From contig NZ_BDUF01000011.1 of the NCBI RefSeq assembly GCF_002335525.1, forward strand, positions 59,286 through 123,285: 64,000 bases of DNA, in the 5' to 3' direction. This document shows, piece after piece, positions 52,070 through 61,469 of the stretch (its first letter is position 1; every line of letters starts with the position of its first letter). The notes beneath the pieces were generated by a model. That model searched no databases, had not been told where the DNA came from, and saw only the letters and a program-made list of their open reading frames with translations. The translations under genes and the position numbers were made by a program. The DNA is from Effusibacillus lacus. Lineage in GTDB: Bacteria; Bacillota; Bacilli; Tumebacillales; Effusibacillaceae.

Positions 52070-53095
52070 CTAAACAAAGTAGGAAATTTCCGCTTGAGGA
52101 AAATACTCTGGGATATAGGTTTCGAACAGTTCAACCATTTCGTCGGCGATCTCTTTCGGATATACGTATTTAAATCGACCGTATCGTCCCCACTTTAGTT
52201 GTCGGTTCTCTTCGTCCAAATCCAATTTGGTTTTGGGGTACCTTTTGAGAATGACATTTTTTGCAACTTTGGTAAAACGATGTTGAATTAATTCGAAGGT
52301 AAGATCTTCCACATACACGTTCTCAAGCCGTTTGGCGAGTTTTTCCAACAAGTGTTTGTATCCTTCTTTCCACCCTTCGTATTGAATGATAGGAGCAACG
52401 ATAAATCCAAGCGGATAGTTGGCTTCGGCAATTTTACCCGCAGCTTCAATGCGTTCCTCAAACGTCGAGGTGGAAGGTTCAAAATGTTTTATTACATAAT
52501 CGCTGTTAATGGAGAAACGGATTCTTGTATGTTGGTTGTGCTTGGCTTCCAATAAACTCTCGATATTTGCAAATTTGGTTACGAACCGAAGCCGGCCCAA
52601 TTCTTCCTTTCCAAAAAAGTTGATATAGTATTCCAGTGCCCCAGTTAAATGTTCGAGTGATACAGGATCACCGGTACAGGCGGCCTCAAATCGAGTGATC
52701 TCCGGTTTTCTCTGTTCAATATAGTTCTTTGCTTGTGCCAAAATTTCGTCCAAGTTTACATACACACGTATGTATGGCTTAGATCCCATTGTGGTCTGCA
52801 GGTAACAATAATGACAGTGTCCTGCACATCCAGTGGTTAAGGGAATCGCATATTCAGCCGAAGGTTTGGAAGTATCGAACTCCAAGGTCTTCCGGACTCC
52901 TACGACGAGAGTATTCTTGGCGTTTCGGTACTTTTGCGCTTCCGTTTCTCCAGGGATTCCAGTTACACGATTGTGTGAGGTCGTGAATTTGATTGGAGTT
53001 CCTGTTTTTTGAAAATGTTGATGAAGTGATTTGCCAAGCGGGTAATTCAAAGCATCAGGCTCGAAGAAAACAAGGTCCGGGTTAAAGCGTTTCAA
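52070..53095 (-). CDS. splB: Spore photoproduct lyase
   Basis: 341-residue radical SAM enzyme. Cysteines C90-x3-C94-x2-C97 bind the cluster, and C140 (EAACTGDP) fits the conserved hydrogen donor of Bacillus SplB at the same position. It repairs the spore photoproduct (thymine dimer) during germination. The TTG start at 53095 has GGAGG 7 bases upstream; length matches B. subtilis SplB (342). An upstream TGAATA (53154-53159 on the minus strand) is a possible sigma-G -35, but the -10 match is weak. Confidence 0.93.
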   Translation of the reverse strand: MKRFNPDLVFFEPDALNYPLGKSLHQHFQKTGTPIKFTTSHNRVTGIPGETEAQKYRNAKNTLVVGVRKTLEFDTSKPSAEYAIPLTTGCAGHCHYCYLQTTMGSKPYIRVYVNLDEILAQAKNYIEQRKPEITRFEAACTGDPVSLEHLTGALEYYINFFGKEELGRLRFVTKFANIESLLEAKHNQHTRIRFSINSDYVIKHFEPSTSTFEERIEAAGKIAEANYPLGFIVAPIIQYEGWKEGYKHLLEKLAKRLENVYVEDLTFELIQHRFTKVAKNVILKRYPKTKLDLDEENRQLKWGRYGRFKYVYPKEIADEMVELFETYIPEYFPQAEISYFV

Positions 53096-53245
53096 ATCAA
53101 CTCCTCCAATCCCCAAATCTCTATAGAAAATCTTGCGTAATCCAAATTAAAAATATTCATAATCAGCGGATGAAACCATTTCCTGCTAGATTTCGTCTAA
53201 AATAATAGGGTAGTGGAGCCTGTATGCAGCACTGGAGGGAGAAAT

Positions 53246-56200
53246 TTGCCGAAGAAACGGGTATTGGTTTCTGCTTTTCTAGCAACTATGATGTCGGTCG
53301 GTTGGAATGGAATGTCGGTTCCGGTGGTGTTGGCTGCCGAAACCGGTATTGCCGGCACTCACTTGGAGTTGAAGGACACAATCCTTGCAAACCTGAAAAC
53401 CACGAACATCGGTCCGGGGGTTGAGCTTGCGACCTTTGACCGGCTCGACAGGCGGGGATGGGTTCGGGGACAAGTGTTGAAAGTCGATCTTGGCAGCAAG
53501 AAGATATCAACAGACTTGCTGTTCCCGGGAGTGGTGTCTGCTGCGGAGCCGTTGTCTGAGACCGCCAATAAGAGCGGTGCCATCGCCGGTGTGAACGGGG
53601 ATTTTTTTGATATAACGGGAACGAGGGCGCCTTTGGGCTCCCAGGTAAAAAATGGGGAACTGCTGAAAGGACCGGTCCCGGATTGGACAAAGGTCGCAGG
53701 AGTTGGGAAAGACGGTCTTGGCCGGCTGGCTGACATGATGCTGGAAGGAACCGTGACTTTGCCAAGCGGTTCCCATCCACTGATCGCGTTGAATCAAAGC
53801 TGGATCACCTATGACGGAATCGGTGTATTTACTTCCGCCTGGGGATCCGCCTCCCGTAAAGGTTCGGTGGGAGATGCCTGGGCGGTTCGAGAAGTCTTGG
53901 TCAAAGACGGCAAGGTGGTTTCCATCAGCGATCAAGCCGGGAGTGGCGAGATTCCCCAAGGTTCCTATGTGATCCTTGCCCGTGATTCTGCGACTTACGC
54001 TTTTGACGGTTTGAAGGCGGGAGATCCGGTATCGGTGCAATACAAGCCCAAAGCCAATCTTCCGGAGCAGTTTCAATTTGCCGTCGGCGGCAATCTTTAT
54101 CTTTTGAAAGACGGAGCCGTTCAGGAACTGGACGATACGAGCTCCGATCCCCGTACTGCCATCGGATTCTCGGCGGACGGCAAAACCATGTATCTGGCAA
54201 CGGTTGACGGCCGCCAACAGAACAGCCGGGGAATGACATTGCGTGAATTGGCCGAACTGTTGCAAGGTCTGGGAGCGGCCAATGCCCTGAATCTGGACGG
54301 AGGCGGATCCACGACTATGGTGGCAAGACTTCCTGGGAAAAATCAGGTCGAGGTCGTTAACAGCCCCTCGGAGGGTTCCCAGCGCCCCGTGGCTAACGGA
54401 GTCGGGATTTTTGCCGCTCCGGGAAGCGGAAAGCTGACGGGGATAACCCTTCAGCCTGTGATGGATCATCCGGACGCTCACAGGGTGTTCCCGGGATTGT
54501 CCCGCAAACTCAAGGCTGCAGGACACGATGAAACATATGCGCATGTGGTGACCGGGGCCCTGACCTGGCAGGCAACTCCGACAGACAATGCAAGTCTTAT
54601 GGCAGATGGAGTTTTTTATGGGAAGAAGCCGGGAACTGTGACAGTTCAGGCTCAAGCCCAAGATGCCAAGGGAACCGTCAACCTTCAGGTGATCGGGGAT
54701 CTGTTCCGGGTGAAGACCTCTGCCGAGCGTCTTTCCATTCCGACCGGCGGATCGCACACATTCTTTGTGACGGGATCTGACGCGGAAGGGTATTCTGCTC
54801 CGATAGAGCCACAGGATGTAACCCTTGAATATGACAGAACCATCCTGCAAATTGCAGCTTCCGATAATGGGCAGTTCGTTGTGACACCGTTAGTTGGCGA
54901 TGGGGCTGCGGTTGTTGCGGTGAAGGTCAAAGATAAGCAGGCATTGCTGCCTGTTACCATCGGCTATAAGCCGGTTGTGGTTGCGGACTTCGAAGATGAA
55001 TCCGCTTGGGGAACCTCGGGTGCCCGTTCGACCGTTTCCGTTTCATCAGATGCGGGTCAGAACGGTCAAGGGGTGAAAGTCTCCTTTGACTTCACCCAAT
55101 CAACTGCTACTCGTACGGCCAATATTCATCCCAACGCCACAATGGAAGCTCCGGGTCAACCGCTGCAGGTTGGGGTTTGGGTCAAGGGCAGCGGCAAAGG
55201 GGAATGGCTTTCCTTCACCCTGCTGGACGCATCCGGCAAATACCATTATGTGTACGGGCCCCATGTGACCTGGACAGGGTGGCAGTTTGCGGAAGCGGCA
55301 GTTCCTCAAGGCGTTCAGTATCCGGTGCAGATTGTGACAATCGGAGCCATTGAAACAAACAAAGACAAACAGTATCAAGGAGAGCTGGTATATGACGACC
55401 TGACTGTGAAAGTCGCACCAGCCATCCGGATAACGGATCAACAACCTGCAAACAAAGACCCGTTGATTGTGCAAAACGGGCAACTGGAAGCGGGACGCTG
55501 GAAGTTTGCAGTGCTGAGTGACAGCCATCTGACGGCCAATTCAGCAGACAACAAACAGACAGAGCAGATTCGTACGTCGCTTCGCCAAATTGTGGAGGCG
55601 AAACCCGATTTTCTCGTGATTTCGGGAGATTTGGTCGATGCGTCAAATCCCGAGAATTTTGCTCTTGCCGAACAGCTTTTGAATGAAGAGATCGGCAGCC
55701 GGTTCCCGGTTTACTACATTCCGGGCAACCATGAAGTCATGGGTACGGGCAACCTGGACTATTTCCTTGCGAAGTTTAAAACGAACCGGTATTCCTTTGA
55801 CCATAAGGGAACGCGCTTTATCCTGCTGGACTCCTCGGCGGGCAGCTTCGGCAAGTCGGACTTCCTGCAACTGATCGATCTCCGGTCACGGTTGAACGAT
55901 GCGGCCAAGGATCCAAGCATCAAGAACGTGGTGGTCATTGGACACCATCCGACGCGTGACCCGCTGCCAACAAAGAACAGCCAGCTAAGCGACGGCAAAG
56001 AGGCACAATTGGTGGAAACCTGGCTGACGGAATTCAGACAGAGCTCCGGTGGAAAAGGGGCGGTATATGTAAGCGGCCATGCCCACACTGTAAATGTGGA
56101 TCGGGTGAACGGCGTTCCCTATCTGGTTCTCGGTCCGTCCGGCAAAATTCCCTATGGTCCGGCCGACAAAGGTGGTTTCTATGCATGGAATCTGTTTGGA

Positions 56201-56560
56201 ATTGATGGAGGGGCCGATTGGATTCGAACGGAAGTCCGTCCGCTGCTTGAACAAGTTACCATTGAGGCACCGGCTTCTCTCAAGGCAGGCGAGACCGCAA
56301 CTGTAACAGCAATTGGCCATCAGTTCGGCGGCCATAAGTTCCCGCTTGCCTACCCCGCAACTGTGGCGTGGAGCGGAAGTAAGAATGTGTTCATCGGCAC
56401 TGGCGACTCCCTTGAACAAGCCCGAAAGAGCGGTCGATACAACGCAGTGCTTGATCCGGAGACCGGTAAACTGACCGCATTGAAGAGCGGGACTGTTTCA
56501 ATAAGTGTTCAATCCAATGGAATCACACAGCAGGCAACCATCCGAATTGAAGCGAAATAA
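53246..56560 (+). CDS. Secreted NAGPA phosphodiester glycosidase fused to metallophosphoesterase
   Basis: 1104-residue secreted protein. A signal peptide (about 1-31, cleavage near VLAAE) precedes a NAGPA domain (about 70-400; AGVNGDFFDITG, NLDGGGSTTMV), an Ig-like stretch, a carbohydrate-binding-like beta domain (FEDESAWGT, about 590-745), a calcineurin-like phosphoesterase (about 755-1010; DSH, GDLVD, GNHE, GHH, GHAH all present) and a C-terminal Big_2-like domain. The TTG start at 53246 has GGAGGG. It probably works on cell-surface or extracellular glycan phosphodiesters. Two catalytic domains on one chain is the notable part. Confidence 0.85.
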   Translation: MPKKRVLVSAFLATMMSVGWNGMSVPVVLAAETGIAGTHLELKDTILANLKTTNIGPGVELATFDRLDRRGWVRGQVLKVDLGSKKISTDLLFPGVVSAAEPLSETANKSGAIAGVNGDFFDITGTRAPLGSQVKNGELLKGPVPDWTKVAGVGKDGLGRLADMMLEGTVTLPSGSHPLIALNQSWITYDGIGVFTSAWGSASRKGSVGDAWAVREVLVKDGKVVSISDQAGSGEIPQGSYVILARDSATYAFDGLKAGDPVSVQYKPKANLPEQFQFAVGGNLYLLKDGAVQELDDTSSDPRTAIGFSADGKTMYLATVDGRQQNSRGMTLRELAELLQGLGAANALNLDGGGSTTMVARLPGKNQVEVVNSPSEGSQRPVANGVGIFAAPGSGKLTGITLQPVMDHPDAHRVFPGLSRKLKAAGHDETYAHVVTGALTWQATPTDNASLMADGVFYGKKPGTVTVQAQAQDAKGTVNLQVIGDLFRVKTSAERLSIPTGGSHTFFVTGSDAEGYSAPIEPQDVTLEYDRTILQIAASDNGQFVVTPLVGDGAAVVAVKVKDKQALLPVTIGYKPVVVADFEDESAWGTSGARSTVSVSSDAGQNGQGVKVSFDFTQSTATRTANIHPNATMEAPGQPLQVGVWVKGSGKGEWLSFTLLDASGKYHYVYGPHVTWTGWQFAEAAVPQGVQYPVQIVTIGAIETNKDKQYQGELVYDDLTVKVAPAIRITDQQPANKDPLIVQNGQLEAGRWKFAVLSDSHLTANSADNKQTEQIRTSLRQIVEAKPDFLVISGDLVDASNPENFALAEQLLNEEIGSRFPVYYIPGNHEVMGTGNLDYFLAKFKTNRYSFDHKGTRFILLDSSAGSFGKSDFLQLIDLRSRLNDAAKDPSIKNVVVIGHHPTRDPLPTKNSQLSDGKEAQLVETWLTEFRQSSGGKGAVYVSGHAHTVNVDRVNGVPYLVLGPSGKIPYGPADKGGFYAWNLFGIDGGADWIRTEVRPLLEQVTIEAPASLKAGETATVTAIGHQFGGHKFPLAYPATVAWSGSKNVFIGTGDSLEQARKSGRYNAVLDPETGKLTALKSGTVSISVQSNGITQQATIRIEAK

Positions 56561-56564
56561 AGAA

Positions 56565-56612
56565 ACAGCCCCCCGAGCATGGCTGGAAACCATGCCAGAG
56601 GGGCTGTTTTTT
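56565..56612 (+). terminator. Terminator after the NAGPA fusion gene
   Basis: ACAGCCCC...GGGGCTGT with an inner GCATGG/CCATGC stem, followed by six T. Confidence 0.85.
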
Positions 56613-56736
56613 GCTTATCACTCGGCCAGGGCATCACAACCGGCTCATCAATCCACGTTGCACCTGCATTTTCCATATCATCCGGGATTCCGGGGGTGGA
56701 GATAGGTTTGTCCTTGATTTCCCTTGTAGTCTCAAT
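56608..56736 (-). pseudogene. Relic of a PfpI/DJ-1-type protease C-terminus
   Basis: Reading the minus strand gives IPDDMENAGATWIDEPVVM, which resembles the C-terminal IKDDM-x-NAG-x-WVDE-x-VV region of PfpI proteases. The catalytic part is absent and no start is visible. The rest of the 343-base gap (56561-56903) holds only the terminator and the RBS of the next gene. Confidence 0.35.
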
Positions 56737-56903
56737 TGAATCCCTCCCACATACAATTCATTTATCATCTTCACACAATGGCGCTTTTTTGTCGATTGCA
56801 AAGAGTAGGTACTATTCGATCCGGCCTTGAATAGGCTAGATTGACTTTTTGCGGGAACCGTCAATTCACTGTCCGACAGTCATCGAATGGGAGGAGTAGA
56901 AAA

Positions 56904-57560
56904 GTGGAACGTTATAAAGGAAGTCTGTCGCAAATCGAGTTAAAACCGCTTCCGGAGCGCACTCTGCAGTTGGCGGGGATCTCGGCCACCACTATCAAGG
57001 AACATTACAAGCTTTACGAAGGATATGTCAGGAAGGTTAATGAAGTGCGCGGCAAATTGGCCAGGGTGGATCTGGCTGCGGCCAACCCCACCTACAGTGA
57101 ATACCGGGCACTGAAGCGGGGGGAAACATTTGCTCTCAATGCGGTCAAGCTTCACGAACTGTACTTTGAACAATTGGGCGGAAAAGGGGGCAAGCCTGGC
57201 AGCCGCATCCTTGAAATGATCAAGCGGGACTTTGGCTCCTATGAAGCCTGGATGGACCGGTTCAGGGCGGCGGGCAAGGCGGCCAGAGGCTGGGCCATTC
57301 TTGCTTACGACCAGGATTACCGGCATCTGTTCAATTTTATTACCGATTCTCAGCATGACGGAAACGTATTGCAAGCTACGGTGATCCTGCCGATGGATGT
57401 GTACGAACACTCTTATTTCATTGATTACGGAACCAACCGCGAGGGGTATATTGACGCTTTTTTTGCCAATCTGGACTGGTCGGTTGTCAACCGTCGGATC
57501 ATGGAGGTACAGCCCAGAAGGCCGATCCTGAAGCTTTTCTCCCGCTGGATTGTCCAGTAA
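56904..57560 (+). CDS. Fe/Mn superoxide dismutase family protein
   Basis: 218-residue SOD-fold protein. Metal ligands H34 (IKEHYKLY), H84 (VKLHELYF), D165 and H169 (MDVYEHSY) are all present, but the usual D-x-W-E-H Trp is Tyr here. Length and helix order match the family. Either a divergent superoxide dismutase or a metal-binding relative. The GTG start at 56904 has GGGAGGAG; the open frame upstream has no RBS. Confidence 0.75.
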   Translation: MERYKGSLSQIELKPLPERTLQLAGISATTIKEHYKLYEGYVRKVNEVRGKLARVDLAAANPTYSEYRALKRGETFALNAVKLHELYFEQLGGKGGKPGSRILEMIKRDFGSYEAWMDRFRAAGKAARGWAILAYDQDYRHLFNFITDSQHDGNVLQATVILPMDVYEHSYFIDYGTNREGYIDAFFANLDWSVVNRRIMEVQPRRPILKLFSRWIVQ

Positions 57561-57586
57561 ATCCGTTCCTTGTAAGGATTTGACGT

Positions 57587-57614
57587 TTGAGTTTGCCCGG
57601 TTTTCGGGTATAAT
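57587..57614 (+). promoter_or_regulatory. SigA promoter of 6S RNA
   Basis: TTGAGT (57587-57592), a 16-base spacer and TATAAT (57609-57614) give a start near 57621. Confidence 0.7.
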
Positions 57615-57620
57615 AAGTAT

Positions 57621-57878
57621 CACAAAGAGCGAATGATTCCTGCGATGTTCGTCAGGACGGTCACTTGTTTTGAACCGATAAGTGTTTTCGGGGAGACAGA
57701 ACTCGCTGCGGATGTCATGCCCACCTCCTTCGGGACGCATGGGACGGCAGCAAGCAGTGACGAGTCACCCACCTGCGAGAGCGGGTTCAGAAAACAATCC
57801 GATTCCGACGGCATAGGCGGGGTACATAAAACGAATCTTTCTCATCTGCAACGACCCTTTTTTCAGAAGGGTCGTTTT
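57621..57878 (+). ncRNA. ssrS: 6S RNA
   Basis: About 205 bases plus a terminator. Conserved 6S parts can be read: GATGTTCG near the 5' end, TGAACCGATA in the upper 5' strand (E. coli has TGAGCCGATA), a GGGTTCA element and GACGGCAT near the 3' end. ATGATTCCTGC (57634-57644) pairs with GCGGGGTACAT (57816-57826) to close the rod. 6S RNA binds the housekeeping RNA polymerase in stationary phase. An open frame crossing it into cheW is accidental. Confidence 0.85.
57851..57878 (+). terminator. Terminator of 6S RNA
   Basis: ACGACCCTT-N7-AAGGGTCGT, 9 bp, followed by a short T run. Confidence 0.75.
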
Positions 57879-57956
57879 ATGTGCGCTTGGCAGAGGAAAT
57901 GCAAATGGTCCTGGCGAAGTTTAAAATATAAGAATTTTTTAAGGGGTGAATGGTAT

Positions 57957-58412
57957 ATGGCATCTATAAAGGCGATCATTTGCAGGGTTCGTGAAGAAGA
58001 ATACGCACTGGACGTAAATCAGGTGTTGTCCATTGAAAGGATTCAGAACATCCGGCCGCTTCCCCATACGGAAGCATACATGGCGGGCATCATGCAGCTT
58101 CGGGGATCGGTCATTCCGGTCGTGGATTTAAAAATATGGCTGGGATTCGAACAGTCGGAAGATGGCAACGAAGATCAAAAGAGGATTGTCGTAACGGAAT
58201 CAAACGGAAAGCGGTTGGGAGTAATCGTGGATGCAGCCACGGATGTGATCGATATCAAGGACGAGTTGATTCAAACCGTTGAAATGCAGCAGGGTGCACA
58301 GGAAGTCAACCATGTAGCCAATCTGGATGGACGTCTCATCCTGATGCTAAATATCCCAAATCTGATCGGGCAGTTGGATATATCCGTATTTGCCAACGCA
58401 GAGACAGCATAG
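57957..58412 (+). CDS. cheW: CheW-like coupling protein
   Basis: 151-residue CheW domain. It shows YALDVNQVLSIERIQNIRPLP, MAGIMQLRGSVIPVVDL and KRLGVIVDAATDVI, all typical of CheW. It couples chemoreceptors to CheA at the cell pole. AAGGGGTG precedes the ATG. No other che gene is in the window, so this is a stand-alone copy. Confidence 0.88.
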   Translation: MASIKAIICRVREEEYALDVNQVLSIERIQNIRPLPHTEAYMAGIMQLRGSVIPVVDLKIWLGFEQSEDGNEDQKRIVVTESNGKRLGVIVDAATDVIDIKDELIQTVEMQQGAQEVNHVANLDGRLILMLNIPNLIGQLDISVFANAETA

Positions 58413-58498
58413 CGGAAACAGCATACCTATGCGAGTCTATGTAGAACCCGGTCATTTTATTTGCCGGGTGGAAGCAGGATGGTTTCTTTCGCGAATAA

Positions 58499-58530
58499 GG
58501 GGGCTGTCATGCGACAGCCCCCCGTTTCTT
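58499..58530 (+). terminator. Terminator after cheW
   Basis: GGGGGCTGTC-ATGC-GACAGCCCCC, a perfect 10-bp stem, then CGTTTCTT. Confidence 0.8.
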
Positions 58531-58534
58531 CCAG

Positions 58535-59230
58535 TTATTCATCATCACTCTGCGACTGTCCGGCAAAGATCAATATATACTTGATCAACTCCAGCAGCGA
58601 GATCAAAGCGGCCGCAACATAGGTCAGGGCAGCAGCCCCAAGCACTTTGCTTACCCCGCGTTCTTCTTCGTTGCGGATGAACCCTTCCGAGATCATCAGT
58701 GCCTTGGCACGGGAGCTGGCGTTGAATTCCACCGGCAGGGTCACCACCTGGAAAGCGACGGCAGCGGAGAAGAAGATGATGCCAAGCCCAATCAGGTTGG
58801 CCCACTGCATCAGGAAGCCTGCAATGAGCAGCAACGGCGCCACTCCGGAGGCGAAGCTGACGACAGGGAACATGCGGTGGCGAAGCACCAGCATCGGGTA
58901 ATGAACTTTGTGCTGAATGGCGTGACCGACTTCGTGGCAGGCCACCGACAAGGACGAAATGGAGCTGCCGTAGTATACAGGTTCGGACAAACGCACGACA
59001 CGGGAAAGCGGATCGTAGTGGTCTGTCAAACGCCCGTGCACCGGTTCAACAGGCACGTCATACAATCCCTGGCGGTCAAGCAAGACACGGGCCGCTTGGG
59101 CTCCGGTCAAGCCGGACGAAGCGGGTACCTGCTCCCATTTGTTAAATGTGCCCCTGACTCTGAATTGCGCCCACAACGAGAGCCCGAAAGCAATCAGGAT
59201 CAGAAAATCCATCGGGTGAAAAAACAGCAT
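58535..59230 (-). CDS. yugP: YugP-family membrane zinc metallopeptidase
   Basis: 231-residue membrane peptidase (Zn_peptidase_2/YugP). An N-terminal helix, then the HEVGH motif (99-103) and a hydrophobic C-terminal half with three to four segments. Family members are proposed membrane proteases without a defined substrate. The start at 59230 has AAGGAGG; upstream in-frame codons lie in the riboswitch leader. It lies behind a manganese-type riboswitch, suggesting metal-dependent expression. Confidence 0.82.
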   Translation of the reverse strand: MLFFHPMDFLILIAFGLSLWAQFRVRGTFNKWEQVPASSGLTGAQAARVLLDRQGLYDVPVEPVHGRLTDHYDPLSRVVRLSEPVYYGSSISSLSVACHEVGHAIQHKVHYPMLVLRHRMFPVVSFASGVAPLLLIAGFLMQWANLIGLGIIFFSAAVAFQVVTLPVEFNASSRAKALMISEGFIRNEEERGVSKVLGAAALTYVAAALISLLELIKYILIFAGQSQSDDE

Positions 59231-59262
59231 TTGGCAGAATCCTCCTTGAAATAATTGATAGT

Positions 59263-59395
59263 AAAAAAGACCTTCACGCAACCAGATGCATGAAGGTCTT
59301 GCATACCCATGGAATGCGGGTCCGACATACCGAGCAGCCAACTGCCGTAATGACGATATGTCGACCGGATCAACCGGTTGCTACTCCCCTTACAA
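59263..59395 (-). ncRNA. yybP-ykoY (Mn2+) riboswitch
   Basis: On the minus strand: AAGGGGAGTAGC at the 5' end, TCGTCATTACGG in the middle, and TATGCAAGACCTTCATGC leading into a terminator AAGACCTTCA...TGAAGGTCTT with TTTTTT. These are the conserved parts of the yybP-ykoY manganese-sensing family; the end of the B. subtilis ykoY leader is nearly the same. A TATAAT (59401-59406) just upstream supplies the promoter. The regulated gene is the YugP-like peptidase. Confidence 0.85.
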
Positions 59396-59433
59396 TAGTC
59401 ATTATACAATATATCTTTTCTAAAAAGAAAACC

Positions 59434-59457
59434 TTGTAAAACTAAAGTTTTGTAAAA
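59434..59457. repeat. TTGTAAAA direct repeats around an inverted repeat
   Basis: AAAACT-AA-AGTTTT (59438-59451) is flanked by two TTGTAAAA copies 16 bases apart, upstream of the riboswitch promoter. Possible operator. Confidence 0.4.
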
Positions 59458-59487
59458 GAGAATGAGCAAGCGGGACTGCCAGTCAAC

Positions 59488-60063
59488 TCAATCCACATAA
59501 CCGTCCACTACAAGCTCCAATTTGCCTGTTTGTGGATCTATTACCAGTCCGTGCACCGGAATGCCAGCTTCCTCGAGGAAAGGATGGTTCTTGACGATGG
59601 AAACGGTGCTGCGAACACTGTCATAGATATTGTCGAACTTGCGCAGCCACCTGTCCAGTTCAATGCCTGCATGCTCCATGGTGCGGATGGTGTGTTCGGA
59701 GATCCCCCGCTGCATCATCCTGTCAACGAAGATTTCTTTCCCGACGCTTTGCATTCCACAATCGTGATGTCCCACCACAATCACTTCATCCGCTTCCAGC
59801 ATGTGAACGGCAATCAGAATGGAGTGCATCACCGATCCGAAGGGATGGTGAACCTGCGCTCCCGCCACCCGGATAATCTTTGCCTGTCCCTGCGATATAC
59901 CCATTGCCCGCTCCAACAATTCCACCAGGCGCGTATCCATGCAGGTAAGAATCACGATTCGCTTGTCAGGGAACTTGTCGGTCTGGTAGGATTTGTAGGC
60001 TTGTTCACTGATGAATCGGTCATTGGCTTCCAGAATCTGATACAAATTGGTTCTGTCATTCAC
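59488..60063 (-). CDS. Beta-class carbonic anhydrase
   Basis: 191-residue beta-CA: C41-x-D-x-R (CMDTR), H99-x2-C102 (GHHDCG) zinc ligands and RVAGAQVHHPFGS. Hydrates CO2 to bicarbonate. The GTG start at 60063 follows GGGGGGAT; the longer frame upstream has no RBS. Resembles the YtiB-type proteins of Bacillus. Confidence 0.87.
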   Translation of the reverse strand: MNDRTNLYQILEANDRFISEQAYKSYQTDKFPDKRIVILTCMDTRLVELLERAMGISQGQAKIIRVAGAQVHHPFGSVMHSILIAVHMLEADEVIVVGHHDCGMQSVGKEIFVDRMMQRGISEHTIRTMEHAGIELDRWLRKFDNIYDSVRSTVSIVKNHPFLEEAGIPVHGLVIDPQTGKLELVVDGYVD

Positions 60064-60127
60064 AGTGCAATCCCCCCTGTGTCCTGTACCATATACTAAC
60101 CGAAAAACGGTCAAAGTCAAAATGAAC

Positions 60128-61378
60128 TTAGTTTAAAAACCGTCTGTTGGTTGAGATGTGAAATCCCAGAAAGCTGACAGTCGCCACCAGACAAGCTGCC
60201 ACCCCGCAGGCAAACAATACGATGGCTCCCGAGTGGTCGTAGACCATGCCACCCAGAACGGGTCCCAGCATTCTGCCGGCCGAGCCTGCACCGGCCGCAA
60301 TTCCCTGGTAGAACCCTGTACGCTCTTTCGGAGCCAATTGATTGATGGCGGCAGGGACACCCGGAAGAAGGATCATCTCACCGATGGTCATAATGGTCAT
60401 CCCGATCAGAAAGCCGGTATAGTTGGGGTATTGAGCGATCAGGGCAAAAGAGACCACGTACAGGACGGAACCCGTGATCAACTGAACCGACAGTTTTGAC
60501 ATGTATCGATTCAGTAGTGGAGTCAGCAACGGCTGCCCGGCTACAATCAGAATCCCGTTAAGTGTCCATAGAAAACTGTAAGCCGACAGCGAATACCCGG
60601 CTTGTTGGGTGTACACGGCAAGCGGACCCGCCCACTGCGAATACGCGGTCCAGGCAATCAGGATTCCCAGAGCGAGGAATGCGACGGGTACGTGAATGGG
60701 ATCTGCGGGGCGCCCTTCGGATGTGGAATCGGCCCCTTTTTCCAGAAAAGGATTGCCGTTGTCATCCGTGGTATATCTTATGGTTTGGCGCCTCATCGCA
60801 TACAAAAAAATGGTGGCATACAAAAGATATGTCAATCCGTTCAAAACAAACACAAGCAGAAATGAGATTTCCGCCAGAAAACCGCCGAGGGCGGTTCCTA
60901 TTGCAACCCCAAGATTGTTGACCACATAGAACATATTGAAGGCACGGCGCCCGCCTGCTGGCCACAACTTTCCAATCAGGGCATGGAAGGAGGGCCAGGC
61001 CATATTTTGCATAAATCCAAGCAGTATGATAAAGGCAACATAAAAGGCAAAGGATTTCGTAAACCCAAGGGTTGTTACCGCTGCGGCGGACCCCAGCAAA
61101 GCCGCCAGAATCAAGGGTTTGCCGCCCCACCTGTCGTATAACGCCCCTCCGACCAGATTCCCGACCATGCCCGCCGCGTTCATCAGCATTAGAACGATGC
61201 CCGCCGTGGTCACGCTCTTCCCAAGCACCGTATGGATGTACAAAGCGTTCAAAGGCCAAAGAAAAGAGAGGCCGATCGAATTTAGGAAACTTCCAACGAA
61301 TAAAATCCAAATAACGACGGGTATTGTTGAACCCCAAACCAGCATGCGCGACAGCCCTTGCAAGGGCAAGTTTGGCAT
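60128..61378 (-). CDS. Major facilitator superfamily permease
   Basis: 416-residue MFS protein with 12 predicted helices and the A-type loop (GNLVGGALYDRWGGKPLI). A Gly/Ser-rich cytoplasmic loop splits the halves. Family placement is near drug-efflux (MdtH/YfmO-like) proteins. The start at 61378 is chosen for spacing from AAAGGAAG; the ATG at 61384 is too close. The substrate is unknown. Confidence 0.8.
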   Translation of the reverse strand: MPNLPLQGLSRMLVWGSTIPVVIWILFVGSFLNSIGLSFLWPLNALYIHTVLGKSVTTAGIVLMLMNAAGMVGNLVGGALYDRWGGKPLILAALLGSAAAVTTLGFTKSFAFYVAFIILLGFMQNMAWPSFHALIGKLWPAGGRRAFNMFYVVNNLGVAIGTALGGFLAEISFLLVFVLNGLTYLLYATIFLYAMRRQTIRYTTDDNGNPFLEKGADSTSEGRPADPIHVPVAFLALGILIAWTAYSQWAGPLAVYTQQAGYSLSAYSFLWTLNGILIVAGQPLLTPLLNRYMSKLSVQLITGSVLYVVSFALIAQYPNYTGFLIGMTIMTIGEMILLPGVPAAINQLAPKERTGFYQGIAAGAGSAGRMLGPVLGGMVYDHSGAIVLFACGVAACLVATVSFLGFHISTNRRFLN

Positions 61379-61469
61379 CTCCATCTTCCTTTCGATGAGT
61401 CAAAAAGGCAGTCAATACAATCGATTATATACCGACCTGTATCTTTTTGGATATAGGGGCTCTGAGGCA

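Noticed and set aside
57633..57956. N-terminal extension of CheW
   Set aside because: The open frame runs through the 6S RNA; the normal CheW start at 57957 has its own RBS.
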